Shown: positions 20,400-33,800 of the stretch, in pieces
How positions within the stretch are numbered: the first letter of the stretch is position 1
Layout: every line of letters begins with the position of its first letter
Source: Russula earlei
Lineage: Eukaryota > Basidiomycota > Agaricomycetes > Russulales > Russulaceae
DNA: 64,000 nt
NCBI GenBank assembly: GCA_025769875.1
Contig: JAGFNK010000040.1
Span: 62,001 to 126,000 of the forward strand
Direction: 5' to 3'
Notes under the pieces: generated by a model
What the model was told of the DNA's origin: nothing
Seen by the model: the letters and a program-made list of their open reading frames with translations, nothing else
The model's database searches: none
Translations under genes and position numbers: made by a program

Positions 20400-22587
20400 T
20401 CATGATGATTCGTCCATTCGGACGTCCGCACTGCGGGAGCGCACCCGTCTGAGGCCGAGTTGGCGGGCGACAGCTTCGCCGCCTTCTGCTTGTGCGCGTG
20501 CGTACAACGCTTCACGGGCACCTTGGTCTGCCGTCAAGTTCGCAAGGGAGAGAAGGGCTTCCGCGAGCTGCCGAGATATGTACGACCAACGATGAGTGTC
20601 TGAAGGGAAGGGACGAGCAAGCGAGCGACAAAAAGGAATGCTCACCCAAGGCCGCATGTCCACCAGTGCCGTCTCAGACGACTCTGTAGAAGCAGACCCC
20701 TTTGCACGATCGAAGAACGATATAGCTAAATGACCGATGAACAGCTCATCAGCCGCCGCCGATAGGCCAACCAACCAAAAGGAGAAAGAGATTTACCCAT
20801 GGAAAGACCCGCCCTGGCGTCCTCCGCCTCCTTGCTCGATAGCACGCCGATCTCGCCACGCTCAAGCTTATCCTCCATCTCGTCCATGCGCGCACTGCCG
20901 ATAGAAAGCCAGCATCGGCCACGCGCAACGGCGATGCGCGCTCGCCACGCATCGACGTCTGCTTCCATATGCATCTGTAAGAACACGGCGTCGGCCCACG
21001 CAGCCCAGCGCTTGCGGGACTCTGCGTCGTCCAAGCGCTCAGCGACCGCGAGCACCTCCGACGCAAGGGTGAAGAGGGCTTGCGGGCGCGATGCAGTGTG
21101 AAGCGTGTGCGGCATGTGGAAGATCCCGCGCGCGAACTGGTCCGCCGCGAGAGCGAGCAGCTCTGTTGGGGTGGCGCGGGTGTGGGAGAGGCTCGCCGAG
21201 TACATCGCCGAGATGGCCGCGAGGGGCGAACGTGGTGGATAGCGCGGGGGGTGGGATGGGCGCGATGGGCGTGCGGTTGCGGGGGAGGGCGGGGGCGAGT
21301 GCTTCGTTGCTTCGTATGCCAGCGAGACGAGGGTGCGGCCCCAGGCGATCGCCACGCGCCAGTTGTGCTCGCTTGTGTCGTCTGGGGCGTCGTTGCCGCT
21401 GGTCTGGCAGGGGAGGTTATCGCCCGCATTGAAAACGTCGAGGGCGGCGCGCCAGTACGGCGACGGCGTGAGGGGCTCGCGGGACATGGCGAGGGAGGAA
21501 TTTTGCGCAATGACGTTCCCGAAGAGGAATAATGCAGTACCGAGTGCCGCGTGCAAGGCGGTGGGCGATTCGTGACCATGCCTTCAATTTCACAACACAC
21601 AAGTCAGATGCTCGACGTTTACGAGAGAGAAAAGAGGGGGGCGCCAAAAACGACGGGGACGCACCGATGCCGATGCCGTGACTGTCCATGACCGACGTCG
21701 GAATCTGGCGTGAGGCTTCTTCTCCATTTCGGCTCGTGCCAAGGCCGCTCCTCTGAGTCCGGCAAGACGAAGGAGTCGGACGAGCGGGATCCCTCACGAC
21801 GTAGATGGGCGACAGGAGGCCGAGAGAAGAAAACCGAGGGATCAGGGAATCGCAAAAGGAAGCGATGACACTCGTGGATGACCGCGCGGAGGAGAGGGAT
21901 TGAGCCCGACAAGTCGTCCACTGGCGAAGATGCACGTGGGGTGAGCGAGATGATGGGCATGGCGATTGGACGGATACGGAACGCACGGTCGAAGAGCTCA
22001 GACGCCTGCGTCAGAGTCTCCTTGATTTCCTCCCAGTCGTTATACTCGAACGTTTCCTTCGCGCGCGATGCGCCCTCGGCGATGGCGGTGGTGACCATCT
22101 TCGAGATAAGAGCCGACCGTGCGGCATCGTTGTTGGTCCCCGGCGCAACGCCACTGTAAGTTGGCGCCGGCGGGGTCACTGCGCCTCCGCCCTCCCCAAC
22201 GTAGACCGCCCACATTTCCACACTGCTGCAGGTACTGCTGCCCGTGGTGGCCGAGTCCCGGCGCTGTCGTTTGGAGCTGCCCGAACCCTGGCTCATGTGG
22301 TCACCGTCATCTTCCCCGTCACCGCTGCTCTCGTCCATCTCACGGTCCTCGACGTCGTGGTCCGTATCGGAACCGCGACCGGAGGAGTTTGACTTTGTGT
22401 CGCCGGTGGTTGTCTGCAGCAATTGATGCTGCGTGAGACTCGAGGTGGTCGCTGGGTCAGGGCGGCGGCGGGCCTTCCACAGTCCACGAGGACGCTTGAG
22501 GTCCCGCCGTGGTAGCCGTGGCCATGTTTCGGCCGCAACTGGAGACGGCGGGGCTAAACCCGCCAACACAGTCGGACTATTGATCAT
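20400..22587 (-). CDS. Ett1/Nro1-like protein
   Basis: Ett1 (yeast) and Nro1 (fission yeast) are helical-repeat nuclear proteins linked to translation termination and to control of the Ofd1 oxygenase. Exon 1 starts at 22587 (MINSPTVLAG) and holds a KRPRGLWKARR basic stretch, an acidic Ser-rich region and LLRAVIHECHRFLL. A GTGCGT..AG intron (about 21657-21580) joins to exon 2 (HAALGTALFLFG..; ADQFARGIFHMP; FTLASEVLAVAERLDD). Two further introns (GTAAAT.. and GTGAGC..) lead to AISFFDRAKGSA and RPWLAEALLSLANLT, and the stop is at 20400. The last part, with ALLSLANLT and LYARAQAEGG, is what I compare with Ett1. The family call is by look only; the gene itself is well supported. Confidence 0.6.
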
Positions 22588-22846
22588 GGGAAGGGAGGGG
22601 GGGTAGGGTTGGAATGATGCAGCCCATTACACCGAGGAAACCTTAAGTGTTATAGCGCTGTCCAATAATACCATCATCTGAGGGTGTCTCTGCGTGGCCG
22701 AGACCGAGACCGTTGTTGCCTGAGGCTGATCGTATATAACAAGGTCGAGGTCGAGGCCCTGCCATCGCCAACACGGCTGAACCCGATCCATGTGATGCCA
22801 GCCAGCGAGGTCCAGACTCTCCTTATAAATATTGTTCTACGCTATC

Positions 22847-25800
22847 TCACCATCCCCGTCGTCGACCACCCTTTCCCCATCTTTCTAATAAAAAGCTTGT
22901 CATGTATTCGAAGAGCTCCCGATTGGCGCCACGCTTGGCGATACTGTGGTCACTGTGGGCCGACACATCAGCCATGGTCTTTGTTCAACCGACAACCCAG
23001 GCACCTATCAGTGAACATCCGAAACTGGTAATTCCGTATGTGTTCCTTGGTAAACATGTCCAGCAGGTGGGCAGAATTCGCAAAATGTACATTGTCGTCC
23101 CCGCTCCCGTGCGCGAGGAGAAAGTCCACATTGTCGAATGCGGTCACGTTCGAGATCGACGCATTGATGTACCCGGCTGGATTGAGCGCGGGCAAGTTCA
23201 TGTACCGTTCAGTGTAGATCGAATCTGTGAGGCCATAGACCAGTCGAGATAAGCCGAGTCGAGTACGTGTTGAGATAGGTCAAGGCCGTGACGACAAAAG
23301 GAAATATCATACCGTACAAACGCCAGCTTGTGACAGGCTGTATTGACAGATATGAGGGCATGGATATCAACGCGTGACGGCATCAAGACGTACCGCGACC
23401 GCAATCGCCAATGAGTGGATACCCTCATCAGCTTCGACGACCTTCGAGCTCATAAAACCTCCATAGGACTAGATGTTTATTTATTCCCACATCAACGGCG
23501 CCATGATGCGCAAAATAACGTCACAGCAGGCTTACCCAACCCCAGATGCCAACTCGTTTCGGGTCAATATAATTCTTCGTTGCCCAGACTCTGACGCGCT
23601 GGTCAGACAAACGCAAAAGAAACAGCTGAGGAAGGAACATGGCTCCAGGCCGAATGACATAACTCACCGCGCTGCGTTCACCTGGTCGCGCACCTCCCAG
23701 AACCCAAGATTCCCCTTGACCGGGTTGCGCAGCGCGCGGCCTTTATAACCGGTCCCACGTCCGTCAACAGTTACGATGACGTACTGCAAGCTGCACGCGA
23801 GATAAGCGTGCCAGTCGATGCCGAATGAAGCGCTCGCAAGCTGTGAGCCAGGTCCGCCATAACTTAACGTGTACAAAAGTGAGGTCAGAAGATTGGAGTC
23901 GCAAATACAACGCGGGGAGAACAGCGTACACGCGGAAGAGCACCGGGTACTTTGTACGTCCAGAATCGTCCATATGTGGAGGACGTAATTCGATCGCGTT
24001 CAGCTCTGTGCGAATAAAAAAAAAAGGTTGCCCCGTTTCGTTGACGTTTGGCAGTGAGGAACCGGTAGTTGTTTCATATGACGGTTCCCTCACCATAGCC
24101 ATCGCTATCTACCGTCGAGTACCGAACTATCGGGGTCTCGAAACGGCTCCAGGTGATATTCAGTGGAGCATTGCCATTGACGACAAAGTGGAAACCTAGA
24201 TCGGTTTAAGCATATTGTTCATTCCTCTTATCAATACCCACTTGTGTCATTGGTCTTGACGATACGCTGCCACGGGACATTCGGGCCATCGTAACTCAGT
24301 AGGTAGAACCCCGCCCGAGGGGAAAAGCCAGCAGAGTACTTTCCGAGTGTTGATGTGTCGGTCAGTGGGGTGAGGTGCGGGCGTCGGGGCAGTGTCGGTG
24401 AACTTGAGGTCTTTATCAAGCGGAAGAGGGACGGAGAATATATTGCGGCCGATGGAAGATGGGTTGGCAGCTTGGAGGTACCTATAAGGTCCACCCGGTC
24501 AGACTTACGGCGAGAACGATGAGATTCCTTCGACGCGTACACGATCCCTTTCTCAAGGTCGACGGCTTGAATGCGATCGGTAACCTCCCATGATCCTGTG
24601 GTCAGAAAGCGGGGTGTGCTTGCAGTCGCAGGATTGAACAACGCGATGTGGTTGTAACCATCCTTGTCTGGAATAATATCGAGGTACGACGGGAGTCCGC
24701 TCGCCGAGAAGCGTTCCGGAAGGGGATAAACCGTTTGCATCGAGTCGATCCAACCCTCGTCCGCCTCCTCACCATCCCTCCCGAGCGTACGTACGACACG
24801 CCCATCACGGGCGGCAAGAAGCGAGGTATCCGAGACGTCAAAAAGAACGGTACTGCCCGCATCCGCGTTGCGATTTACCTCTTTCAGCAGGAGGGTATCG
24901 TTGCCGAGCCAGACGACCTCCATAATGACGCTATCATTGCGTGGCATTCGGTCTTCCCACTCAAGTTCAAGCGTCGCTTCGGCTGGATCAAGTTCGGCAT
25001 CGGGGGCACTCTCGGAAAGGAATCGTTCGAGGTCGAACACGTGTGCGGAGACGAGCGGGTTAGGAAACCCTGGCTTTGGATACCGCATCGTCAGCTCTTC
25101 GGTGTATGGCACGACAGTATCCGAGTCGGATGTCGGGTTGTAGATCGGGATGGTATACTCATTGACCAAGGCTTCATCCAAGACTAGGAAGGCGATTTTT
25201 GACGAATCGGGCGACCACCAAAGTGCGAAATCAGTGGACAACACTTCCTCCTCGTACACCCAATCAGGAACACCATGAAAGAGGGTGGCACTTCCTGAGT
25301 TAGTGACCTGAGTATGTTTTGCTAGCCGTCTATGAGAACATGAGAAGATAATTTGCAAAACTGGCGCGCGGTTGGCACTCACGATGGAGACGATACGACA
25401 AAGATATCATTTTTCATAACATAAGCTATTCTTTCCCCTATCGGGGACCATGTGGCATAGGCAACGATTGGGGGGTAAGAGGGAGGAACTAGAGGCCAAG
25501 TTTCATTTCTTTCCAGACTGTGGATCCAGTAGTTCCCAAAGCTTGAATGCCGCCATTGCTAGGTTGGCCTCACAGTCAGTGCGAGGCCTACAATGCGGAA
25601 TAGATGAGGCTGACCTTGAGGGAGTCGGCTTTAATTAGCATGTATTTCATGTCAGGCGACAGTTTCCAACTAGACCAGATCAGCCTATTTCCGTGCTCCT
25701 GCGATGTGGAAATGGTAAAGGGACACATGTGTGGGACCATGGACCAGGCTCACATTCACGAGATCGGAAATTCGAACGAGATTGGTCGTGGCGTTGGACT

Positions 25801-26446
25801 TGAGGTTCACGAGTTTGATGAAACCATGCTCCTCGAGAGAGAAGACACCATCTCCGGCTGGCGTGAATGGAGGCTCCGTCAGCGCCACAATCACAAGGGT
25901 AGCCGACTTTGGCAGACCTTCTGGAACCCATGAGAGCTCCGTTCGTGCGACGGCGAATGTATCGTTGAAGATGTGATCCAGAATGATGCGCTCATTGCCA
26001 GGTAAGGCGCGTTTTGTCTCTTTGTAGGTCAGTGCTGCAAAGAGACCTATCACTCCAGAAAGAGTCAAAAGGGCAGCTAGAGCGAGAAGGATGCTCCGGA
26101 CAGATGGAAACTCCTGTAGGGTGGCATTATGGCTTTGTTCACGCGAGCATCTCGTGAGCACTCGCACACACACCTTGAGCCCTCCGACATACAGCGCGCT
26201 ATCGGCCTGTTCTGACCCCAAGAGGCTACCGTGTTCCGCGCGATTCAGCGGGCCTGTGCCATCCTTTTCCGCCGCTTCGACTTCGTCTTCATCCGAACTG
26301 GGCGGGTTGAACGGACCTTCCCCATAATAGATGGTCGGTCGCGGGAGAAGTCCGGACCGTGAAGAGTCTAGGATGTGAATATCAGCGTCGAGTGGATGGC
26401 TATCATCCTCGTCCTCCTGAGAGAGGGGGTCATAGTGTTGAGGCAT
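22847..26446 (-). CDS. Dipeptidyl aminopeptidase, DPP-IV/DapB type (S9B)
   Basis: A serine peptidase that removes X-Pro or X-Ala dipeptides; fungal members sit in the vacuolar or late-Golgi membrane. It starts at 26446 (MPQHYDPLSQEDEDDSH), has a cytosolic acidic tail and one membrane span (ILLALAALLTLSGVIGLFAAL, near 26070), so type II topology. The propeller part includes DFALWWSPDSSKIAFLVLDE. The catalytic domain shows VDGRGTGYKGR (near 23745), RVGIWGW / SYGGFMSSK with the active Ser split by an intron (23446-23540), the Asp in HGSGDDNVHF (23100) and the His in SDHS, joined through the last intron. The stop is at 22847. About ten short introns; all catalytic residues are kept. It starts 160 bases from Sys1 on the other strand. 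Confidence 0.9.
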
Positions 26447-26606
26447 TCGAGCCTGCGTTGTCGATGCGTTCTGTTTTGTTTCTCTGCTCTCCTCCTTCTC
26501 CTCTCCTGATCGGCTAATCCGGACCTGCGTGACGTGACGTGACGTGACCTCTGGTGAACATCACATACAAGTCGATGCCTTTCACAAGTTCGAGTGCGTA
26601 ACTATC
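26447..26606. promoter_or_regulatory. Bidirectional promoter with tandem CGTGA repeats
   Basis: The 160 bases between the starts of the aminopeptidase (minus) and Sys1 (plus) contain four head-to-tail CGTGA units at 26528-26548 (GCGTGACGTGACGTGACGTG). These overlap TGACGTGA, the type of site bound by CREB/ATF bZIP proteins. Both genes act in the Golgi/vacuole route, so shared control is possible but not shown. Confidence 0.5.
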
Positions 26607-27436
26607 ATGCCACCATCCAAGGTGACTACCTGGGATCCGGCCATGATCATATCCCAAGAACGTCTCACAGCCCCGCTTTCTCTTCCTTCCGAACCCTGAC
26701 CCTGACCTCCTCCCTCTCTCCCTTTTAGATCGTGGCCCTTCAATCCTTGCACTACCTCACCCTTGCCCTGCTCGTCCCCCCTCTCCTCTGCCTTTTTGCA
26801 GAGCCCGGCTCGCTGGAGTATGAGGGCGGAGCTTTTAATGTCGGTACGTCAAGAGGCCCGGGTATTCCAACTTTACGTGAGGCCGATGATCGATGCAGGG
26901 ATGCTAATGGACTGGCGCGAGATGGCCGGACGGCCAACCTTCCGAAGATTGCACGGTGAAGAACGCTGGTCCTCTTTCACCGGTGCATGGAGTGGCGGCC
27001 GCAAGGTCGCTGAAGGCCCCCTGTACATGGGCCCAGACGGTCGCGGCGATTATAAGCGGGGCTGGATCCTTGCATCATGTTGGGTTTTGGCATCAACGGC
27101 AGAGTAGGTCACCCGCGCTTACCCCGATTGATCGCAACTCAGCACAATGCCCCTTCTAGTGTCTATTATCTGTATCACCTTGTCCGACGGCCTCGGCTCA
27201 TCCTGGACTTCACCCTGACCGTCCTCTTCAACCATCTCGTGCTGACGACCTACTATTCCGCCGTTCTCCCCACGTCCCTTTTCTTCTGGGCTGTGGTCCT
27301 CGGTAGCAGCTTCCTGACGCTGCTCCTCGCAGAGCAAATGTGCGTAAAAAGAGAAATGACCGAGGGCCTCGTGATCGCATCGAATGGCCAAGATGCCGGC
27401 GACGTCGTCGAGTTGGGCGCACTGCGAAGGGACTAG
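26607..27436 (+). CDS. SYS1: Sys1-type Golgi membrane protein
   Basis: Sys1 is a four-span Golgi protein that recruits the Arl3/ARFRP1 GTPase. Exons 26607-26657, 26729-26843, 26899-27103 and 27160-27436 join to exactly 216 codons (215 aa). Characteristic stretches: MPPSKVTTWDPAMIIS, IVALQSLHYLTLALLVPPLL, GRPTF, VYYLYHLVRRPRLILDF, LFNHLVLTTYYSAVLPTSLFFW and the end AEQMCVKREM. The first intron begins GAACGT instead of GT, although splicing there gives the only frame that fits. The start is the first ATG after the DPP promoter. The next gene, Ade8, is convergent. Confidence 0.85.
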
Positions 27437-27989
27437 CGTACGCGATAATCACGCATTTTCGTCACGGTGATCCTCTCTGATCAACGTCCCGGTTGTTAGC
27501 CCGTTGCAACGAACTTTGATGCTCCTCAGGGAAAAGATCAGTTGCCGTCTCTAACAGTGGTTGCCCCTCGCACGCTAGAGGGAACCCAAGCTTGGCCATC
27601 GGCAGTGCAGTCCCTCCGGAAGTGCGCCCCGTCGGCGGTAGTGTTCATTGACCCCACTATCTTGGATGAAATCGATTTTGGCAGCTTCCTAGATATTCCA
27701 CGGCTCCACTTTGCGGCGTTATGCGAATTATTGTGTTATCACCTACATTTTTTCTCTCTAACTTGACACCGTTCTACTTCCCCGCAAAATATGGAATGAA
27801 TTCGAATGTACACGTCTGGAAACTCATCACATCCTCTTCGGCGATATGAAGGGGCAATCATCCATGCAGAAAATCATTATAAGAAAGACTTCTTATTGCA
27901 TTCTCGTCGTACAGTGAATCTACCAGTTCTGCGGTCTCTTTTCATCGATTTGGGTGTTCGCCTCGGCTCGGTCCGGGAGATCACGTTGA
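27437..27989. other. Convergent 3' interval
   Basis: Lies between the Sys1 and Ade8 stops. Two short ORFs (27542-27766, 27806-28030) have no family look and no intron context. I see no gene. Confidence 0.55.
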
Positions 27990-28678
27990 TCAAACACCGT
28001 CGAGCACGATGCGGGTGGCCTCGACGATGATCTCCCATTCGGTTCGGTGCAACCGCTCTTCATACGCCTCCAACGGCTCCCCGTTCTCGATCTCAACTTG
28101 ACGCACCACGACGGGTTCGCCGCGATCGACCTCTTTCACGACGCGATGTACCATCGCGCCGACCTTGTCCACCTCACCCTTCTGGAATGCCTCGTAGCTG
28201 CGTTCTATCGCGTGCGTGCCATCGAACGCGCCGGGTAGCGCCGGGTGCAGATTGATGACGGGAGTTGAGCCCATGGCGTCGAGAAATCCCTCGCTGAAGA
28301 CGTGCATCCAACCGGCGAGCACGACGATGTCCGGCTGCGCCTCGAGCACGATGCGCGCAATCTCGGCGTCGTACGTCGTGCGCGTGCGACCCGGCGCCGC
28401 CTTGAGGTAAGGCTGCAGAGCGAGGCAGCGCGTCGGAATGGGCAGGTCGGCATTCTGTGCGCGGGTGAGGCCGTATGCGGCTTTTCGGTTGGAGACGACG
28501 AGCACTATGTGCGCATTGGGGAGGGCAGCGGTGTTCTGGACATCGATGAGAGCCTGCAGATTCGTCCCTGCAGGCACAGGGGGTGTTCGTGGTGAGAATG
28601 GCATCGAGCTGGATACAGACCTGATCCTGATATCAGTACTACGATACGCCGTCGCCGTGCTGCTGCTGCGTCAGCCAT
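27990..28678 (-). CDS. ADE8: Phosphoribosylglycinamide formyltransferase (purine synthesis)
   Basis: Transfers a formyl group from 10-formyl-tetrahydrofolate to GAR, the third step of purine synthesis; cytosolic. Exon 1 is 28678-28621 and exon 2 is 28567-27990; together they give 211 aa, usual for a single-function GART as in yeast Ade8. Motifs: VVLISGSGTNLQAL at the intron joint (phosphate loop), VVLAGWMHVFSEGFLD, NLHPALPGAFDGTHAIERS with the catalytic Asn-x-His of INLHPAL, and the later Asp in VHRVVKEVDRGEPVV. The start is the only ATG in frame before the loop. No break. Four Ala follow the start, a mild oddity. Confidence 0.92.
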
Positions 28679-30807
28679 TGAAGTCGGCTGGCAATTTCTG
28701 CTGTATGAGTGAGTGACGATTATTGTCACTCGGTATGCGCCGAGATCACGTGGCACACCTTCAAACGTCGACGTCTTCCAATCCAAGGACCGTCGTCCTT
28801 TGACTCTGAACCTATTCCACCTTCTTCCATAGCTCTCTGGCAACCCCCATCTCTTGGATAATAAGCGTAGTTCCAACGATACGACTAAACTAACCCTGGC
28901 TGCTTCGTCGAGAAAGTGGGGCCGTGATTACTTCATTGGCATATTCGATCTGTGGTAGGGTTTCCAAACGATCATACAGCGATGGAGCGTGGTCGTACGT
29001 TATTCGTCCGATGGTATCTTGCCCTTATCCACGCTTCAAGCTGTACACAGATGCCAGTCTTGGTGATTTACACCGCTCTCTCATTCATCTATTTTTCCAT
29101 CCGCATCGTAACGTTTTACATGTTATTCTTACTTGCGGTTCTGTCCACCCGCTGAGTTCTGATGATTATCAACGCCCGTGTCGACATGCAGACAAGGGGC
29201 GATGGGTTATCAGCGCACGTTTTTGGCCCATTCCGCCAAACTGTCCCCCTCTCTAGCCTCCACGCTTCATCTTACACCACTTTGCGAATGCCTCTCGGTA
29301 TGGGGCTCATCACAGCCACTTCACCGGTGGGCAATAAGCAGTCAGCTGAGCCATCTACTTCTGTCGTTGCTCGCGGTATCCCCATGCAGAATTACCGGCG
29401 GAGTTCGCGGTTCCAGACCACCTGGAACTATAGCTCGTTTTTGGTTCGCTCCTGTTTTGGTTTTGTTTTCCCCGTCGTCTTCCTGTTTTGACCTGTGCAC
29501 ATCCCCGGGATTGTGAAGTGCATCTCTCGGTCGGCCCTGCATTGTAATTTGGCAATGGATTGTCCGAGCCGTCGCACTTGGGCGCCGCCTTGGGTCATCT
29601 GACCTCATGCTGACTCTGGTCATTACCTCCCTTTTACCTCGTGGTTGTTGTTTTGGATCAATGAGGTCGAGACTCACGCTGTTTCTGCTGCACGGTAGAA
29701 AACGTCATATTCCGGGCGGCATGTTAACGCCAAGGACTACGAGTATGTGCACGTCCTCACCCACTTGCCTACGATGGTTACCGCGGACGTGACCTGTTCG
29801 TCAAAGGAATGTCTGATGGCGGTCTCGGTTGTGCGGACCGATGGCAGTTGGATTGCCTTTGGTTAACCGTACCCCAGTTGCAGCACCCTCGACAGCTGCG
29901 TGGCTTGTGGCAGATCCTCACCTCACTTTCTGCGCCTGTTTCACCGGTCAGCAACACTGCTGACGTGCAGACAGGTCTTTCCTTTGTGCAAATATTTTAT
30001 ATTGGAAATTTTTGCCGGACCGTGAGCTCAGATTGCCTTGTGCAGCCTTGTGGAGCAGGCCTTCCATTGCCCCAGCCACAGTCCCGGCCTGTGCACTTGC
30101 TATGTCCCTGGCATTTGGCGCGTTGACGTGGCACCGCAGGCGAATCTCATACATCCGACCGAGCCCCCTGATGGGTATACAGCCCTTGGATTTTGATTTT
30201 AGATGATGGGAGCTTATGGACTCGGAGCAAGGATGACCACGGCAGTCGTGAGACTTGGATCATACGGCGTATCGCATGAAATGAAGCCGGGTGTATGAAC
30301 CCACCTCGGTTCGACTGGTACTTGCAATGGCTGTCAGTCTATCTTGGCGCAAGAAGTCGTCCCGTTGGCTTGTATCCACCACCTCACACACATCGGCATC
30401 ACATATCGGCATCACAGGGTCGGTACCCTCATTGGAACTGCGACTAGATCAGAAATAGCGATACGCGAGGTGATACAGCGTCAACTCCGCCAGATATGGT
30501 AACCATGACCCTTAGCACCCATTGGAGAATCCCTCCTACACGCTGGGGTACCACGATGTTGATGAGTGTTCACTTTTAGAACTTCGTGGCCATCTTACCG
30601 AACGGGCATGGCTCAGGAAGAGGAGAGACGATCGGTCACCAATGCACGCGTCGTCAGCCATACTACTGGCACCACAAATCCCCGCCAATATTTCGGCATT
30701 GGGCGCCTCGTGAGCCAGGTCCCAATGGCATAAAAAGGGCCCTTCGCCCCATCTCAGCATGCATTTCCCTCCCCAAGATCCACCCACTCCGTCACATCTG
30801 TACAAGT
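28679..30807. other. Gene-free interval of 2.1 kb
   Basis: Upstream of both Ade8 (minus) and Bcs1 (plus). Several ORFs of 60-120 aa exist on both strands, but none shows a domain, matching exon borders or a start context that sets it apart. No repeats were found. Confidence 0.5.
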
Positions 30808-33800
30808 ATGGAGGCCGTCAAGGGCTTTTTGGCGCCACTTGGCCTCAACACTAGCTCCATCCAAGACACACTGGTGTGTGTACTCGCTTGTTCTCCGCCC
30901 CGGGTGATATCTTGAGTCGTGCTTCTCAGAAATTGGTTGTCATCGGAGGCACAGTCGAAACGGCGCGGAGGGCCTCGATATCCGCCTGGAATGGATTCGT
31001 AGATTGTTCGTGTCCCGTTCCGAAGTGATGATATCTGGCTGAGGCCCAATGCATAGCATTCTATCTTACGGCCCATTTCAGCCAGGAGGATTACCCGTAC
31101 GACTGGCAAGTCCATTTTGTCACCGCTTTTTCTTCCGGGAGTGTATTCATGAATTTGCCTTCGACAGGCTGATGCATTGGCTCTCCAAGGTACGTTCCGC
31201 CCGGAAGCAATTGCGACGTGGTGATTAAATTTCCGCTACCCCCGCGGGAAACAGCAACCCGCATGGGGCCGCAGTCGAGAGTTTGAGATTACGACGCGCT
31301 CAGTAGGTCGGAATCAACTGAACCAGTCGACTACAGGAGACTTGGACGAGGAGGAGATGGATGAAGAAGACGAACATGAACTAGGACACGGTCGCCGCAA
31401 GCGCAAGGTAACGTTTCTGCCTAGCCCCGGTAAGTAATTTCCCGCTCGGCATTAGCGTTTCGCGTGAACGGATTTTTTTTATCAGACACGACGCACACTA
31501 TATTTTACCGCGGTCATTGGTTGAAGGTGGGTTTTCGATCACGGAACCTCCCTTAATGGGCGACACTGAGCTCCGGCACATCTTAGATCACGCGCACTCG
31601 TCGATACCAGGACTATGGCCACTGCTCGGCTCTTAAAATTAGGTGTGCTCAAAGGCCGCCCAATTACGTTTTTTTTTTTTCCCTGACCCAAAACAGCGTC
31701 GTGGCGCGGAATAATGACATCCTCAAGCGGCTCGTGTTGGAGGCAAAACGCGAATATGAGAAGGACGCGGAACACCGAGTGCACATATTCATGGCAGACA
31801 CGTAAGGGGAAATCGACACCTGTGGTGACATGGCTCGTCCTGATGTTTCAAAGGACATACGCATGCTGGAGATGGAACGGCGCACGCCAAAAGCGACCCA
31901 TGAGCTCGATAGTGCTAGAACCCTCCGTGAAGGAGATGCTTTTAGCGGACTGCCGAGACTTCCTTCGATCCGAGGACTGGTGCGTTCCATTTTGCTTTAT
32001 CGTTTACCGGAATGCGAAGGTACATGTGGTTTTACAGGTACGCTGAAAGGGGTGAGTTGATTTTAATAGTTGCGCACGTAAAGACGTAGGGTGTTAATGG
32101 AGTCGCATTTGGCAAGGGATACCCTTTCGACGTGGGTATCTGCTGCACGGTGTGCCGGGAAGGTACGGTCATCTTTCCCGAAACGGAGGTCCTGTGCTGA
32201 TGTCATCTCTCAGCGGCAAGACCTCCCTCATTCATTCTCTCGCCGGCGAGTTGGGCCTGGACATTTATGTTGTGAGCCTCTCGTCCAAGGGGTGCGTGTT
32301 CGGCTCTTCCCTTCATCATCCGGTTAATCTCGGGGAATAGAATGAGCGATAATACCTTGTCGACATTAATGGGAAATGTTCCATCACGGTGAGTTGATTC
32401 CCGAAGGGAAATGAAGGGGCTGTGTGGTTCTCAGTCCCTTCATCTTTACAGATGCATTTTGCTGTTGGAGGACTTGGACGCCGCATTCACCCGTGGCATC
32501 AGTCGAGACTCTACGTCGACCGGCGCCCCAACGGTGCCTACTAAAGCCGCAGCCGAAGCGAATGACGGCTCAACGTTGAGCTTGAGTGGCCTCTTGAACA
32601 GCCTGGATGGGGTTGCCGCTGCAGAAGGCCGGTGCGTCTTTGTTACCCTCGGACCCTTTTCCCTTCATCTGGCTGAATTCATTTTATCATCTCCGACAGG
32701 CTTCTGTTCGCAACAACGAATCACATCGAGCGCCTTGATCCGGCGCTGAGCAGACCTGGACGCATGGATGTGTGGATCAATTTCACCAACGCGACCAAGT
32801 GGCAGGCTGAGGGTCTCTTCAAATGTTTCTTCCCATCCCGGCCATCTGCGTCGTCATCAAATGAAGCCCCATCCGTCGATGATTCGCAGCAGGACGCTTT
32901 CGGGTCCAAGCGCAAGGCGTCGGCGCATGCCGTTCCAATTCTTGAAGAGGCGGAAATTGCCCTGCTCGCCAAACGCTTCGCTGATGCAATCCCCGAAGGG
33001 GAAATGAGCGTATGGCTCGGTTTTGCCCCGTCGGATGGCGTCCTTTCTCACGCCGAAGGGCTTTTTTTTGTTTTGTTTCTTCGTGTAGGTCGCTGGTCTG
33101 CAAGGTTATTTGCTCAAGAATAAGACCCGCCCATGGGAATGCGTCGAGGAAGTCGGCGAATGGTGCGTGAAAAAAAAAAAAAAGAATCGTGATGGATGGT
33201 GAACTGACTCGAACACTGAATAGGGTGCTACAAGAGCGCGAGGCTCGAGCTCGCATGAAGCGCGAGAAAGAGGAGGTGAGCCGACTCGCTTTCGATGTTT
33301 TCGTGAGAAAATTCTCATCGTATGTGCCCTTAGCGCGAAGCGAAAGAGAGAAAAGAGGTGAATTAACAGCATCTTTCGTGGGAAGTTCAACTGGCTGACT
33401 GCTGCTCGCATCGGGAAGGCTGACGAGCTGACGCGCAAAGATGTGTGTAGTTCCATTGAGCGCGTCATTTGGTTCATTTCTGACCCTTGTTCTCCACAGA
33501 GAGAGGAGCGGGAAGCACGAGAGGTAGAGTCCATTCCCCCGCCTGTCGAGTTGTATGAATTGAACTCTGATCATGGGATCTCAATGAAAGCGAGCAGAGA
33601 AGGATACCAAAGAGGTACATCTACATCTACCCTTTTCCGTCCCGACTGTAGTGCTCATGCCCGCGCTAACTGCCCTACACAGCGATTGGAGAAGAAGGAT
33701 TTCAAGAAACGGTCACGTCGTGCTTTCCGTAGTACGGACCGTCCCGAAATGACGATTCCCAATGTGGATCATTACATAAGCGCTCAAGCGCTCTCTGCCC

